This document shows, one piece after another, positions 16,651 to 26,164 of a stretch of 64,000 bases of DNA. A model generated the notes under the pieces. That model saw only the letters and a program-made list of their open reading frames with translations. It searched no databases and had not been told where the DNA came from. Within the stretch, counting starts at the first letter, position 1. Each line of letters begins with the position of its first letter. The DNA lies in contig CP061009.1 of assembly GCA_025808375.1 (NCBI GenBank), positions 434,001-498,000 on the forward strand, written 5' to 3'. The stretch comes from Duncaniella muricolitica (GTDB lineage Bacteria; Bacteroidota; Bacteroidia; Bacteroidales; Muribaculaceae). The position numbers were made by a program, and so were the translations under genes.

Positions 16651-17571
16651 TCATGATTTTTTCCATTGGAGGCGTTGCAGATAGTCCGAGAGCCACACGC
16701 CGAGGAGGATGAGGGCACATCCGGTGCCGCCGATTATCGTCACCCGCTCGTGAAGTATGAGCATCGAGAAGATAAGAGTGACCACCGGCTGGAAATACAG
16801 ATAGTTGGAGGCCTTGACGGCTCCGAGCTTTATGACTGTGATGGCCCACACCAGGAACGCTCCAAGCGAGCATATCAGGCTAAGAAACAATAGATTATAG
16901 AGCACGTTGGCGTTAAACAGGATGCTTATCGGGGCAATCTCGGGCTCGACAGCGAGAAACGGCAGGGCGGTGAGTATGCCGTAGAAAAACACTTTGCGCG
17001 TGATGAACTGTGCGTCATAGTGAGCGTTGAGTGGCTTGAGAAGCAGCCCGTATATGGCCCAGCAGAAGGCCGACAGGAGGGCGAGGAAGTCGCCAAGCGG
17101 ATTGATGCTCATGTTGAAGCTACTGTTGAATATCACAAGCCCGACACCTATAAATGCCACCACCGAGCCGATATAGGCCCCGCGTCCGGGGCGGTCGGTC
17201 TTGTAGACGGCACCCACAAGCAGCACCGTGAGCAGCGGAGGGATGGAGGTGATGAGCGACACGTTGCTCACGAGGGTGTATTGCAACGCGATGTTTTCCG
17301 AGATGAAGTAGACCGAACCGGCCACGATGCCACACAACACAAACAGCAGCTCGTCCTTGATACTGTTGGCCAGAATGCGTTTGTGACATATTGCCAGAAG
17401 CGCGACATATGCTATTGCCGAGCGGTAGATGTATATCTCGATAGGGTGCAGACCGCTGTCGAGCAATACACGCGTGCTTATGAACGACAACCCCCAGGCT
17501 GTTACTGCAAACAGTGCGAAGATGTGATAGACCCAAAGGTTATTCCTGGCGGAAACGCGTTTTGTTTCCAT
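16651..17571 (-). CDS. EamA/DMT family transporter
   Basis: 306 residues with about ten hydrophobic helices arranged as two EamA (drug/metabolite transporter) halves. The first half contains FAVTAWGLSFISTRVLLDSG and FYRSAIAY-type helices (here YIYRSAIAYVALLAI). The second half starts near PLGDFLALLSAFCWAIYGLL and contains the conserved YLYFQPVVTLIFSML. It is an inner-membrane exporter or importer of small metabolites; the substrate is not predictable. It ends 43 bp upstream of the start of the Tricorn-like protease on the same strand, so the two may be co-transcribed. The C-terminal LQWKKS is basic. Confidence 0.88.
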   Translation of the reverse strand: METKRVSARNNLWVYHIFALFAVTAWGLSFISTRVLLDSGLHPIEIYIYRSAIAYVALLAICHKRILANSIKDELLFVLCGIVAGSVYFISENIALQYTLVSNVSLITSIPPLLTVLLVGAVYKTDRPGRGAYIGSVVAFIGVGLVIFNSSFNMSINPLGDFLALLSAFCWAIYGLLLKPLNAHYDAQFITRKVFFYGILTALPFLAVEPEIAPISILFNANVLYNLLFLSLICSLGAFLVWAITVIKLGAVKASNYLYFQPVVTLIFSMLILHERVTIIGGTGCALILLGVWLSDYLQRLQWKKS

Positions 17572-17745
17572 GGCTTAACGTGCTTTTAGTTTTGTAAGAT
17601 TGATGATTGGTATTAAACTCTATGCAAATGTAATGATTATTTTCTTATTGTCAAAAATGACGGATAAGGGTGCCAGAAAAATTTTCTATCATATCGGGCA
17701 AAGGGTAAAATAATTATTGTAATTCAAAATATATCTATCGATTAG

Positions 17746-17776
17746 TTGGTTACGCACCGAAAAACTCTTATCTTTG
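17746..17776 (+). promoter_or_regulatory. Promoter of the pectin methylesterase gene
   Basis: TTG at 17746-17748, 20-bp spacer, TATCTTTG at 17769-17776: a full match to the Bacteroidetes -33/-7 pattern. Initiation would fall near 17783, about 60 nt before the ATG at 17845. Confidence 0.8.
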
Positions 17777-17844
17777 TACTGAGTGTACTATTATATCATG
17801 AAAAACAAGTTTTTATCAAAATCTAATATCACTAATTCAAAATC

Positions 17845-20800
17845 ATGACAAGGAAAATTTTTAGGATTGCCCTTGTGCTCGCATGCCTCGTCGGTGTCAA
17901 GACGGCTCATGCAGAGTTCAAGGACATCAGGATTGACTTGACCAATGCCGCGTATCTTACGGCGGAGGAGGGAGTCCAGAATGAAAAGCTGTCAATGGGG
18001 TTTGTTATCGCTGATGATGGCACTCCTTCAAGAGTGGCCGCCGATGACGCCGCCGCCAACATCGTGCTGAGCGGTAAATTTCATTCTGCAGAGCACGGCT
18101 GGGGCAATTTCTCCTCAACCGTAGCGGTCGAAGGTCCGGTGAAAATCTCTATGGGCACATGTGCCTGGGGCGGTGATGTCATTGTCAAGAATGGCAACGA
18201 GACTGTCGGCTCGTTCAATACCAACACCGGTGTCTGCTATCACAATGACAAGAATGCCAACATCGCATCGTTTATATACAAGGGCGGTGCCGCCACTCTC
18301 ACAGTGTCGGGTGGAAGCTATACTCCCTACTTTGCTGTTGAGGCTGTCGACCCCTCCGAACTTGTCGAGGACGCTACCGTGACTTACAGTCTCGGTGAAT
18401 ATGCCGATGCAGGCATAGTGCCCGCTCCCGAGAAGGTCGAGATAGGTAAGACGATTATTACCCCCCCCAATTTTACTGTATATCAGGAAGGTAAGACTCT
18501 TGTGGGATGGTCGGACGGAAGCCGCGCCTATGAGATTGGAGAGGCTGTCACCGTATCCGGCGATATGACACTCACCCCCGTGTTTGTCAACAACACCGTC
18601 TCTCTCGCCGACCGCACCGAGCCTGTGACCATAAAGTGGGATTTCCAGCGTCAGAACGGTGCGCCCACAGTCGGTTTTCAGAATGTGACCGGCTTCTGGG
18701 TTGCCCAGGCCAAGATAGGCACCGAGACTATCGACGTTCAGCTCCCCTTCGACACCAACAACGGCGGCAAGATTGCCAATGCCAACTGGAATGACTGGTG
18801 TCAGATGAACGAGGGCACCACTTTCACTGTGCCTTCATGCAACGGAGCCGTAATCTCGCTCGAGTCATACAGTGCCACCGAGTCGACCGTCGACGGCCAG
18901 CCCATGACAGTCAACGGCGGCAATGCATCGTTTACATGTGCCGGCAAGGCCGAGAGCGTGCCTCTCGTCATAAGCAAGGCCGGTTCCTACTATCGTTACA
19001 TCCAGGTAGTGCTTCCCGTGGTCAAGTCATCGGCCGGAGCCACTTTTGACAACACCGAGGCTTCGGTGGTCTGGGCATTCAACAGTGCCGACTATGAGAA
19101 GGAAGTGACCGCTACGCCCGACAACGGTTTTGCCATGAAGGCCTTCGATATGGGAGTATGTGCCTACAAGGGTCTTGGTTCTACAACAATGTGTCCCGAC
19201 ATCACATTTGTTCGTATTAACTCTACCAAGGGTGAGTCGGATGTTGTGACATGGAGTCTGAAACCGGCCAAGGGCCTTGAGTTTACTCCGACAAGTATAA
19301 GTTTCTACATCGCACGCAATGGAACCGACGGAGCCGAGAATGCAGTCAGTGTTACGGGTGCTGTGCCCGGTGGTCAATCGGTGACATTCAGCACTATTAC
19401 ACCCCATCGAAACAATAAGACTCAGAGTGATGACAAGTTTGGATCCTCAGCGTCGTATACAACCAAATATGAATATACTCTTACTGCCGCACAGCAGGAG
19501 GCACTGACATCGGGCGAAGGATTCAATCTTGTGCTCAATAACGGATATGGCACGACTAAGGACTGCATGTACTCCGACGTGCGCATCAACGGTATACTCA
19601 ACGGCACGACACAGGAGGTGACAATGTATCCTTTCTCGGCTTCGGCTAATATTGCCGCTGCCGGCAATGTGACCGTTTATCCCAAAGCTGACGAATACGA
19701 GGCCGGAACAGCCGTGAAACTCACTGCCGAGAAAAACTTCGGCTATGCGTTTGTCAACTGGACCGATGCCGCCGGCAAGGTCGTGTCGGCCGAGCCGAGT
19801 TTCAGCTACACTGTCGATGCAGCCGCCGAACTGACTGCCAACTTCAAGGCTATCAACACCTACGAGCTGGCCTACACCGTGTCGGGCGGAGCCAATGACT
19901 ATCAGGTGCAGCTCTCTCCCGCTCCCGTAGCGGTCGACGGCCGCAACATGTATGAGGAGGGCACAACCGTAACCCTCACTGCAGTAAGCAACCCCATTGT
20001 CAAGTTTACCAACTGGGCCGACGGTCAGAGCGCGAGCGAAATCACCGTGACCATGGACAGCGACCACACCGACATCGTGGCCAACTATGACGCTGTCGAC
20101 TATATAGTGGGATGGGACTTCATGCAGTCGGGCAACAACGGCCGTGCAGCCGACTTTGCCGCTGCCGAGAATGACGCCGTGGCTCTCGTGTTGCGCAACG
20201 CGGACGGAGACATCCAGGGATGGCTCGACAAGAGCGAGTTTGGCGCAGGAGGCTTTGAGGGCCGTCCAGCCGCCGTCAACTGGCGCACGACAGGTCTTGG
20301 CGACTATTACTGGCAGACTATGGTCAACGCCGAGGCGTTTACCGACCTTCAGATAATCACCGCCATGACTTTCAACTACAATGCCTACACCAAGCAGAAT
20401 GTGGAATACTCGCTTGACGGCGAGAACTGGAAGTCGCTCGGCACAATCACCATCGAGGGTGCCAAGAAGTGGACCGACGCCACATTCTCCTTCCCCGCCG
20501 AAGCCAACAATCAGAAGGCTCTCTACATCCGCTGGATTGCCGACAAGACCTCGGAGGTCGGCGGCACAAAATCCGACAATGACGGTATAGCTCTCGGTGC
20601 GAGCTACATCGTGGGCACCGCCAAACTCATTGACGACGGCACAGCTCCCGTACTCGTGTCGCAGGTTCCCTCCGAAGGCTCCGAGACAGCTTCGATCAAC
20701 GGCAAGATTGTACTTACCTTTGACGAGAAGGTCAAGGTGAAGGAGGGTGTCACCGCATCGCTCGGTGACCTTAGCCTCACCCCCACGGTGACCGGCAAGA

Positions 20801-22338
20801 CAGTGATGTTTGAGTACAAAAACCTCACCTATGCCACAGCCTACAAGTTCTCGCTTGCAGCCGGCAGTGTGATGGACCTCACCGACAACGCCATGGATAA
20901 GGCTATCACCATCAGCTTCACCACCAAGACCCGTCCCGTTGTGGCCAAGGGCGGCTATGACGCCGAGGTGTCGAATGTCGACGAGCTTCTTGCAGCCATC
21001 GAGGCAGCCGGCAAGCGCGACGACAAGACCAAGCGTTTCCGCATCTTCCTCCACGACGGCAACTACAAGCTCCCTGCAAGCACCACAGCCACCAAGACCG
21101 GCAGTGACGGCAAGTCATATCCCGACCCCACCACTTACATCACCACCCCCAATCTCTCGTTTATCGGCGAGAGCCGTGACGGTGTCGTGATAACCAATAC
21201 CGTGCCCGGCGTTGAGGGTGACAACGGCTTTGGCGCGGCCAACGTGCTCGAGGGCATCGGCAAGGGCGATGTCATACAGCTCTCCAAGACCGCTACCGGC
21301 ACCTACATGCAGCATCTCACCATCAAGAGTGCCATGGGTGACTCTCGCGGCCGTGACATCGAGCTTAACGACCAGTCCGACAAGACCATCTGCAAGGATG
21401 TATGTCTCTGGGGCTATCAGGATACCTATGTGTCCAACAACGAAAACTCCCGCTTCTACTTCGAGGGCGGCGTGCTGCGCGGCCGCACCGACTTCCTCTG
21501 CGGCAAGGGTGACGTCTATTACAACGGCGTTATCCTCCAGATGTGTGCCGACGGCGGTTATATCGCAGTGCCCTCCAAGCCCAAGCAGTATGGCTACATC
21601 TTCAAGGATTGCGAGATTGTAGGCGAGAAGTCGGGCATCGACGGCAAGTATACCCTCGGACGTCCCTGGGGCAGCGGCACACCTATAGCACTCTTCATCG
21701 ACACCAAGATGACCGTCAAGCCTTCGGCTGCCGGATGGAACGAGATGTCGGGCGGCTGGCCCGCACGCTTCGCCGAGTATAACTCGACCACAGCCTCAGG
21801 CACAGTCATCGACCTCAAGGACCGCAAGAAGATTTTTGCCGATACCCACGCCAACAACCCCGTGCTCACCAAGGAAGAGGCCGATTTCCACTCCTACTCA
21901 CGTGTGATGGGCGGCGACGATGACTGGGATCCCGCTTCGATTGCCGAACAGGCTCCCGCACCCTCCAATGTCACCATCGACGGCAACACTCTCTCTTGGG
22001 ATGACAATGACTACGTGCTCTGCTGGGCCGTATGCAAGAACGGCAAGGTGATTGGTTTCACCACCGAGCCTTCCTACACCGTTGAGCCTGAGGTCGGAGC
22101 CCGCACCGCTGCTGTCTATTCAGTGCGTGCCTCCAACGAGATGGGCGGTCTCGGCGAGGCTGTCGAGGCAAGCTCTCAGACTGCTATCGACAACATCTAC
22201 AGCGATGCAGAGGTAGTGTCAACCGTATATTACAACCTCCAGGGCATGCGTGTGGCTCCCAACACCCCCGGCGTGCTCGTCAAGGTCGACACTCTCGCTT
22301 CGGGCGAGACCGTCACCACAAAGGTCATCGTGAAGTAA
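17845..22338 (+). CDS. Multidomain CE8 pectin methylesterase
   Basis: 1497 residues. A signal peptide (to about 23) is followed by several beta-sandwich regions and Listeria-type InlB repeats: one at about 178-250 (ITPPNFTVYQEGKTLVGW) and two divergent ones at about 592-750 (GYAFVNWTDAAG, NPIVKFTNWADG). An SbsA/Big_5-like Ig domain lies at about 930-1029 (KIVLTFDEKVKV). The pectinesterase beta-helix covers about 1030-1370 with GYQDTY (about 1190), GRTDFLCGKGD (about 1212) and LGRPWGSG (about 1270), carrying the expected catalytic Asp pair and Arg. A C-terminal YYNLQGMRVAPNTPG module resembles sorting tails. It removes methyl esters from homogalacturonan at the cell surface. It is transcribed alone from the promoter at 17746-17776, with tandem terminators downstream. 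Confidence 0.92.
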   Translation: MTRKIFRIALVLACLVGVKTAHAEFKDIRIDLTNAAYLTAEEGVQNEKLSMGFVIADDGTPSRVAADDAAANIVLSGKFHSAEHGWGNFSSTVAVEGPVKISMGTCAWGGDVIVKNGNETVGSFNTNTGVCYHNDKNANIASFIYKGGAATLTVSGGSYTPYFAVEAVDPSELVEDATVTYSLGEYADAGIVPAPEKVEIGKTIITPPNFTVYQEGKTLVGWSDGSRAYEIGEAVTVSGDMTLTPVFVNNTVSLADRTEPVTIKWDFQRQNGAPTVGFQNVTGFWVAQAKIGTETIDVQLPFDTNNGGKIANANWNDWCQMNEGTTFTVPSCNGAVISLESYSATESTVDGQPMTVNGGNASFTCAGKAESVPLVISKAGSYYRYIQVVLPVVKSSAGATFDNTEASVVWAFNSADYEKEVTATPDNGFAMKAFDMGVCAYKGLGSTTMCPDITFVRINSTKGESDVVTWSLKPAKGLEFTPTSISFYIARNGTDGAENAVSVTGAVPGGQSVTFSTITPHRNNKTQSDDKFGSSASYTTKYEYTLTAAQQEALTSGEGFNLVLNNGYGTTKDCMYSDVRINGILNGTTQEVTMYPFSASANIAAAGNVTVYPKADEYEAGTAVKLTAEKNFGYAFVNWTDAAGKVVSAEPSFSYTVDAAAELTANFKAINTYELAYTVSGGANDYQVQLSPAPVAVDGRNMYEEGTTVTLTAVSNPIVKFTNWADGQSASEITVTMDSDHTDIVANYDAVDYIVGWDFMQSGNNGRAADFAAAENDAVALVLRNADGDIQGWLDKSEFGAGGFEGRPAAVNWRTTGLGDYYWQTMVNAEAFTDLQIITAMTFNYNAYTKQNVEYSLDGENWKSLGTITIEGAKKWTDATFSFPAEANNQKALYIRWIADKTSEVGGTKSDNDGIALGASYIVGTAKLIDDGTAPVLVSQVPSEGSETASINGKIVLTFDEKVKVKEGVTASLGDLSLTPTVTGKTVMFEYKNLTYATAYKFSLAAGSVMDLTDNAMDKAITISFTTKTRPVVAKGGYDAEVSNVDELLAAIEAAGKRDDKTKRFRIFLHDGNYKLPASTTATKTGSDGKSYPDPTTYITTPNLSFIGESRDGVVITNTVPGVEGDNGFGAANVLEGIGKGDVIQLSKTATGTYMQHLTIKSAMGDSRGRDIELNDQSDKTICKDVCLWGYQDTYVSNNENSRFYFEGGVLRGRTDFLCGKGDVYYNGVILQMCADGGYIAVPSKPKQYGYIFKDCEIVGEKSGIDGKYTLGRPWGSGTPIALFIDTKMTVKPSAAGWNEMSGGWPARFAEYNSTTASGTVIDLKDRKKIFADTHANNPVLTKEEADFHSYSRVMGGDDDWDPASIAEQAPAPSNVTIDGNTLSWDDNDYVLCWAVCKNGKVIGFTTEPSYTVEPEVGARTAAVYSVRASNEMGGLGEAVEASSQTAIDNIYSDAEVVSTVYYNLQGMRVAPNTPGVLVKVDTLASGETVTTKVIVK

Positions 22339-22366
22339 CGCGACAGCGATACTGATAATTTGAAAA

Positions 22367-22411
22367 GTCAGCCTGCATCGGGTTCATCCCCGCTGCAGGC
22401 TGACCTTTTTT
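22367..22411 (+). terminator. Terminator after pectin methylesterase gene
   Basis: gtcagcctgca (22367-22377) pairs with tgcaggctgac (22394-22404), followed by a T-run. Confidence 0.85.
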
Positions 22412-22423
22412 CTTCCCGGGTCG

Positions 22424-22475
22424 AAAAAAAGTCGGCAGGGATGCGTCGGTCGACACATCCCTGCCGGTGTTTTTT
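22424..22475. terminator. Second hairpin, bidirectional terminator
   Basis: cggcagggatg (22433-22443) pairs with catccctgccg (22456-22466). Plus strand tail gtgtttttt; on the minus strand the stem is followed by a T7 run (complement of 22424-22430). It could end transcription from both directions. Confidence 0.8.
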
Positions 22476-22488
22476 CTACTGATGTTGT

Positions 22489-22599
22489 TTACTGTCCGGG
22501 AGCCCAGTCAGAGGTAAAATCCTGTGCGGGAGCGGCTGATGTTTCGTTAGTTGCTATGGTAGACTCATAGCTGAAGAAATCATAAATTAAACTTTCCAT
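22489..22599 (-). CDS. Putative 36-residue small protein
   Basis: A minus-strand frame starts with ATG (22597-22599) and ends with TAA (22489-22491). It reads MESLIYDFFSYESTIATN and then an Ala/Pro-rich, acidic tail ending DWAPGQ. It is too short to assign to a family. The support is contextual: a bidirectional hairpin with a minus-strand T7 tail lies 14 bp downstream, exactly where a short transcript would end, and the sequence composition is less AT-rich than the flanking non-coding DNA. No clear promoter was found upstream (22600-22850). It could be a real small protein or chance. Confidence 0.4.
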   Translation of the reverse strand: MESLIYDFFSYESTIATNETSAAPAQDFTSDWAPGQ

Positions 22600-22601
22600 G
22601 T

Positions 22602-22850
22602 AGGTTCTGTCTTGAAAAAGTAAAAAATAAGGCTTGAAAAAAATAGTTTTTTAGGCTTGGTAGAGGGCCTGGTGTCAGGCGGGAACATGGCACTAAAAAT
22701 GTGAATACGGTATTATTAAAACAACCGTGGGTAAGAATGGTTCAACAAAAAGAATATAAATTTTGCGTTAAAATATGTAAAAAGTTAATACAAAGGTTTC
22801 GGTAATGTCAGGTAAAGCGGATGAGGGGGAGGAGAGGAGAGAGGCTGAGG
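22602..22850. other. AT-rich intergenic region, nothing recognised
   Basis: Between the small ORF and the asparaginase stop. AT-rich with several A/T runs, no coding frame and no strong hairpin. It may hold the promoter of the small minus-strand ORF. Confidence 0.3.
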
Positions 22851-23876
22851 CTACAGCGTCACTTCTCCGCAGAGATTGACGCCAAAGCGGGTAGCGACGG
22901 CCGAGGGGGTAAGCCCGAGGCCGAAGAGATACATCAGTTTGGTTATAGCGGCCTCCGAAGTCATGTCGTGGCCCGAGATGACGCCACAGTTAGCCAGTCG
23001 GTCGCCCGATACGTAGCGGCGCGCGTGCACACCGCCGTTGACACATTGTGTGACATTGACTATCACCACTCCGCTCGCCACGCAGTTTTTGATTTCCTCG
23101 AGAAACCATGCCGATGTCGGAGCGTTGCCTGCGCCATAGGTACGCAACACTATACCCTTTATGCCCGGGGTGTTGAGCACATGGTGCAGGGTGTGGCGTG
23201 TCATGCCGGGATGGAGGTCGACCGTCATCACGTTGGGGTCCATGGTGGTGGTGACGTGAAGCGGGCGACGCTCGTTGGGGCGTCGGAGAGCTTTCTCCTC
23301 AAAGTGTATGCCGAGTCCTATCCGTGCCAGTTCGGGATAATTGTTGCTCTTGAATGCGTTGAAGTTGTCGGCACTCATTTTGGTGGAGCGGTTGCCGCGC
23401 CACAGATAGTTTTCAAAGAGTATGGCCACTTCCTGCACCATCGGGTCGCCGTTAAAGTTGGTGGCGGCGGCTATCTGGAGCGCGGTGATGAGGTTTTCCT
23501 CACCGTCGGTGCGCACCTCTCCGATGGGAAGCTGCGAACCGGTGATGATGACGGGCTTGTCGAGATGAGCCAGCATGAACGACAGGGCCGAAGCCGTGTA
23601 GGCCATGGTGTCGGTGCCGTGGAGCACTACAAACCCGTCATAGCTGTCATAGTTTTCCTCAATGGCCAGGGCTATCTCGCGCCAGCCTTCGGGCCCCATG
23701 TCGCACGAGTCGATGGGGGTAAACTGGATGTTGTCGATATGATAGTCGAGCATCTTGACTTTTGGCACATTGTCCATAAGATGGGTGAAGTCAAACGGCT
23801 CGAGAGCCTTGGTCTCAGGGTTCTCGATCATGCCGATGGTGCCGCCGGTATAGATGATAAGGATGCGAGGAGCCAT
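22851..23876 (-). CDS. ansA: Type I L-asparaginase
   Basis: 341 residues, close to the usual length for cytoplasmic type I asparaginase, and no signal peptide. The catalytic Thr is in ILIIYTGGTIGM near residue 12. The second Thr-Asp pair is in VVLHGTDTMAYTAS near residues 83-96, and IITGSQLPIGEVRTDGEENL follows. It hydrolyses asparagine to aspartate and ammonia. It lies 40 bp downstream of metG on the same strand, with a short TAATTAG-type array between them, so co-transcription with metG is likely. An internal start at MIENPETKAL would remove the catalytic Thr and is not plausible. Confidence 0.93.
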   Translation of the reverse strand: MAPRILIIYTGGTIGMIENPETKALEPFDFTHLMDNVPKVKMLDYHIDNIQFTPIDSCDMGPEGWREIALAIEENYDSYDGFVVLHGTDTMAYTASALSFMLAHLDKPVIITGSQLPIGEVRTDGEENLITALQIAAATNFNGDPMVQEVAILFENYLWRGNRSTKMSADNFNAFKSNNYPELARIGLGIHFEEKALRRPNERRPLHVTTTMDPNVMTVDLHPGMTRHTLHHVLNTPGIKGIVLRTYGAGNAPTSAWFLEEIKNCVASGVVIVNVTQCVNGGVHARRYVSGDRLANCGVISGHDMTSEAAITKLMYLFGLGLTPSAVATRFGVNLCGEVTL

Positions 23877-23885
23877 CTCGGAAAT

Positions 23886-23906
23886 TAATTAGTAATTACT
23901 AATTAT
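23886..23906. repeat. Heptamer array, YAATTAG type (3 units)
   Basis: taattag, taattac, taattat at 7-bp steps between metG and ansA. Related to the longer array at 59386-59434. Confidence 0.7.
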
Positions 23907-23916
23907 ATAGAGGGTT

Positions 23917-25959
23917 TTATCCGATTTTCGCGCCGGGAGCGGTGGGAGCCGAGGGCGATATGAGCACCAGCGAGCCGTCCTTGTCGACAGCCGAGAGTAT
24001 CATGCCCTGTGACTCTATGCCCTTGAGCTTGCGGGGCGGAAGGTTGGCGATGAAGCACACCTGACGGCCCACGAGGTCTTCGGGGTTGTAATACTTGGCT
24101 ATGCCCGACACGATGGTGCGTTTCTCCATGCCGTCGTCGATGAGGAAGCGGAGCAACTTGTCGGCCTTGGGTACCTTGGTGCATTCGAGCACTGTGCCCA
24201 CGCGGAGGTCGCTGCGGCAGAAAGTGTCAAAGTCCACATCCTCGGCCTGGGGCTCGGGACGCCATGCTGCGGCCTCGTTGGCCTTTTTGGTGTCAAGCAG
24301 TTTCTGCACCTGAGCCTGGATAGTAGCGTCCTCGACTTTCTCGAAGAGCAGTTCGGGCTGACCGATTTCCTTACCGTCGGCGACGAGGTCGGAGCCCCCG
24401 AGCTTATCCCAGCTCATGCTGTCGAGACCGAGCATCTTGGCGAGCTTGGCCGAAGTGAAGGGGATAAACGGCTCGAAGGCGATGGCTATGTTGCCACAGA
24501 TCTGGAGCGCGATGTTGAGGATGGTGGCGGTGCGGGCCATGTCGGTCTTGGCCACTCGCCACGGCTCGGTCTCCTGGAGGTAACGGTTGCCCACACGGGC
24601 TATCTCCATGGCCTGCTTGAGAGCTTCGCGGAAGTGGAAGGTCTCGATGGCTTCGGTCTCGGCAGCTATGGCGGCCTTGATGTCGGCCAAGGCCTGACGG
24701 TCGGTGTCGGTGAGCTCGCCGGCCACGGGTGTCACGCCACCGAAATATTTATGGGTGAGCACGACGGCGCGGTTGACGAAGTTGCCGAGGATGGCCACCA
24801 GTTCGTTGTTGTTGCGCGCCTGGAAGTCGGCCCAGGTGAAATCGTTGTCCTTGGTCTCGGGAGCGTTGGCTGTGAGCACATAGCGCAGCACATCCTGCTT
24901 GCCGGGCATATCCTTGAGATATTCGTGAAGCCATACGGCCCAGTTGCGCGAGGTCGATATTTTGTCGCCCTCGAGGTTGAGAAACTCGTTGGCGGGCACA
25001 TTGTCGGGCAACTGGAAGTTGTCGCCATAGGCCATGAGCATGGCGGGGAACACGATGCAGTGAAACACGATGTTGTCCTTGCCGATGAAGTTGATGATGC
25101 GTGTCTCGGGGTCTTTCCACCATGTCTCCCATGAGTCGGGCAGCAGCTCCTTGGTGTTTGAGATGTAGCCGATGGGGGCGTCAAACCATACGTAGAGCAC
25201 TTTGCCTTCGGCTCCTTCCACGGGCACGGGCACACCCCAGTTGAGGTCGCGGCTCACGGCGCGTGGCTGCAGACCTCCGTCGAGCCATGATTTGCACTGG
25301 CCATATACGTTTGTCTTCCACTCCTTGTGGCCGTCGATGATCCATGAGCGGAGCTTTTCTTCCCATTTGTCGAGGGGCAGATACCAGTGGGTGGTCTCGC
25401 GCATCTTGACAGGCTCGCCTGTCAGTGACGAGCAGGGATTGATGAGGTCGGTGACGTTGAGCGACGAGCCGCATGCCTCGCACTGGTCGCCATAGGCGTG
25501 CTCGTTGCCGCATTTGGGGCAGGTGCCCACCACGTAACGGTCGGCCAGAAACTCGCCGCCTTTCTCGTCATAGGGCTGGAGGGCGGTCTGTACGGTAAAC
25601 TCGCCTTTGTCATAGAGGCGGCGGAAAAATTCGGATGCTGTCTGATGGTGAAGCTCCGAGGTGGTGCGGGAATAGATGTCAAACGACACTCCGAGCTCGC
25701 CGAGCGAATCCTTGATGATGGCGTGGTAGCGGTCGACAATCTCCTGGGGTGTCACTCCCTCCTTGCGGGCTCGCAGGGTGATGGGCACTCCGTGCTCGTC
25801 GCTGCCGCCCACCATCACTACGTCCTCGCCGCGGAGGCGGAGAAAACGTGCGTAAATGTCGGCCGGAACATACACGCCGGCAAGGTGGCCGATGTGCACG
25901 GGACCGTTGGCATAGGGGAGAGCGGTGGTGATAAGTGTGCGCTTGAATTTCTTTTCCAT
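23917..25959 (-). CDS. metG: Methionyl-tRNA synthetase
   Basis: 680 residues. Class I catalytic core with the HIGH motif (GPVHIGHLAG at about 16-25) and a KMSKS equivalent reading KISTS (GDKISTSRNWAVW near 335). A zinc-binding insertion carries four Cys (CPKCG...QCEACG near 145-165). An anticodon-binding helical domain follows, and the C-terminal 110 residues form an EMAP/Trbp111-like tRNA-binding domain (FCRSDLRVGTVLEC, IANLPPRKLKGIESQGMIL) that also mediates dimerisation. It charges tRNA-Met and initiator tRNA. The promoter at 25982-26013 lies directly upstream and overlaps one copy of a dispersed repeat. Ordinary essential gene of full length. Confidence 0.97.
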   Translation of the reverse strand: MEKKFKRTLITTALPYANGPVHIGHLAGVYVPADIYARFLRLRGEDVVMVGGSDEHGVPITLRARKEGVTPQEIVDRYHAIIKDSLGELGVSFDIYSRTTSELHHQTASEFFRRLYDKGEFTVQTALQPYDEKGGEFLADRYVVGTCPKCGNEHAYGDQCEACGSSLNVTDLINPCSSLTGEPVKMRETTHWYLPLDKWEEKLRSWIIDGHKEWKTNVYGQCKSWLDGGLQPRAVSRDLNWGVPVPVEGAEGKVLYVWFDAPIGYISNTKELLPDSWETWWKDPETRIINFIGKDNIVFHCIVFPAMLMAYGDNFQLPDNVPANEFLNLEGDKISTSRNWAVWLHEYLKDMPGKQDVLRYVLTANAPETKDNDFTWADFQARNNNELVAILGNFVNRAVVLTHKYFGGVTPVAGELTDTDRQALADIKAAIAAETEAIETFHFREALKQAMEIARVGNRYLQETEPWRVAKTDMARTATILNIALQICGNIAIAFEPFIPFTSAKLAKMLGLDSMSWDKLGGSDLVADGKEIGQPELLFEKVEDATIQAQVQKLLDTKKANEAAAWRPEPQAEDVDFDTFCRSDLRVGTVLECTKVPKADKLLRFLIDDGMEKRTIVSGIAKYYNPEDLVGRQVCFIANLPPRKLKGIESQGMILSAVDKDGSLVLISPSAPTAPGAKIG

Positions 25960-25981
25960 TACTTTATGTTTATTAATGTCG

Positions 25982-26013
25982 CAAAATTAGCAAAAAGTTT
26001 CAGGAGATACAAA
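25982..26013 (-). promoter_or_regulatory. metG promoter, within a dispersed repeat
   Basis: On the minus strand TAATTTTG (complement of 25982-25989) is preceded by TTTG (complement of 26010-26013) with a 20-bp spacer. The -33 element lies in the gatacaaaag part of the repeat copy at 25991-26050. Confidence 0.75.
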
Positions 26014-26050
26014 AGTTTCATAAGGACAAAAGAAACAAAAGTCTCAAATT
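25991..26050 (+). repeat. gatacaaaag repeat family, copy A
   Basis: Contains ggagatacaaaagtttcata followed by agaaacaaaag. Closely similar strings occur at 41949-41995 (plus) and 48204-48250 (minus). It overlaps the metG promoter. Confidence 0.7.
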
Positions 26051-26164
26051 AAAACTAATAATCTGAAACATATGCATAAAAACTGAAATTTTCACACCCA
26101 TGCGACATTATCGCACCCCTCAGCCATTACGGAGCAAAAATCCGACAGCCCGGCATCCGTTCGC

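Noticed and set aside
16608..16718. Upstream extension of the S41 protease
   Set aside because: The extension (starting MPSSSSACGS) precedes a perfect signal peptide beginning at the ATG at 16605-16607.
19447..21054. Long minus-strand open frame inside the pectin methylesterase gene
   Set aside because: It mirrors the codon bias of the real plus-strand gene, has no recognisable domain, and the plus-strand protein has clear CE8 and Ig-like domains.
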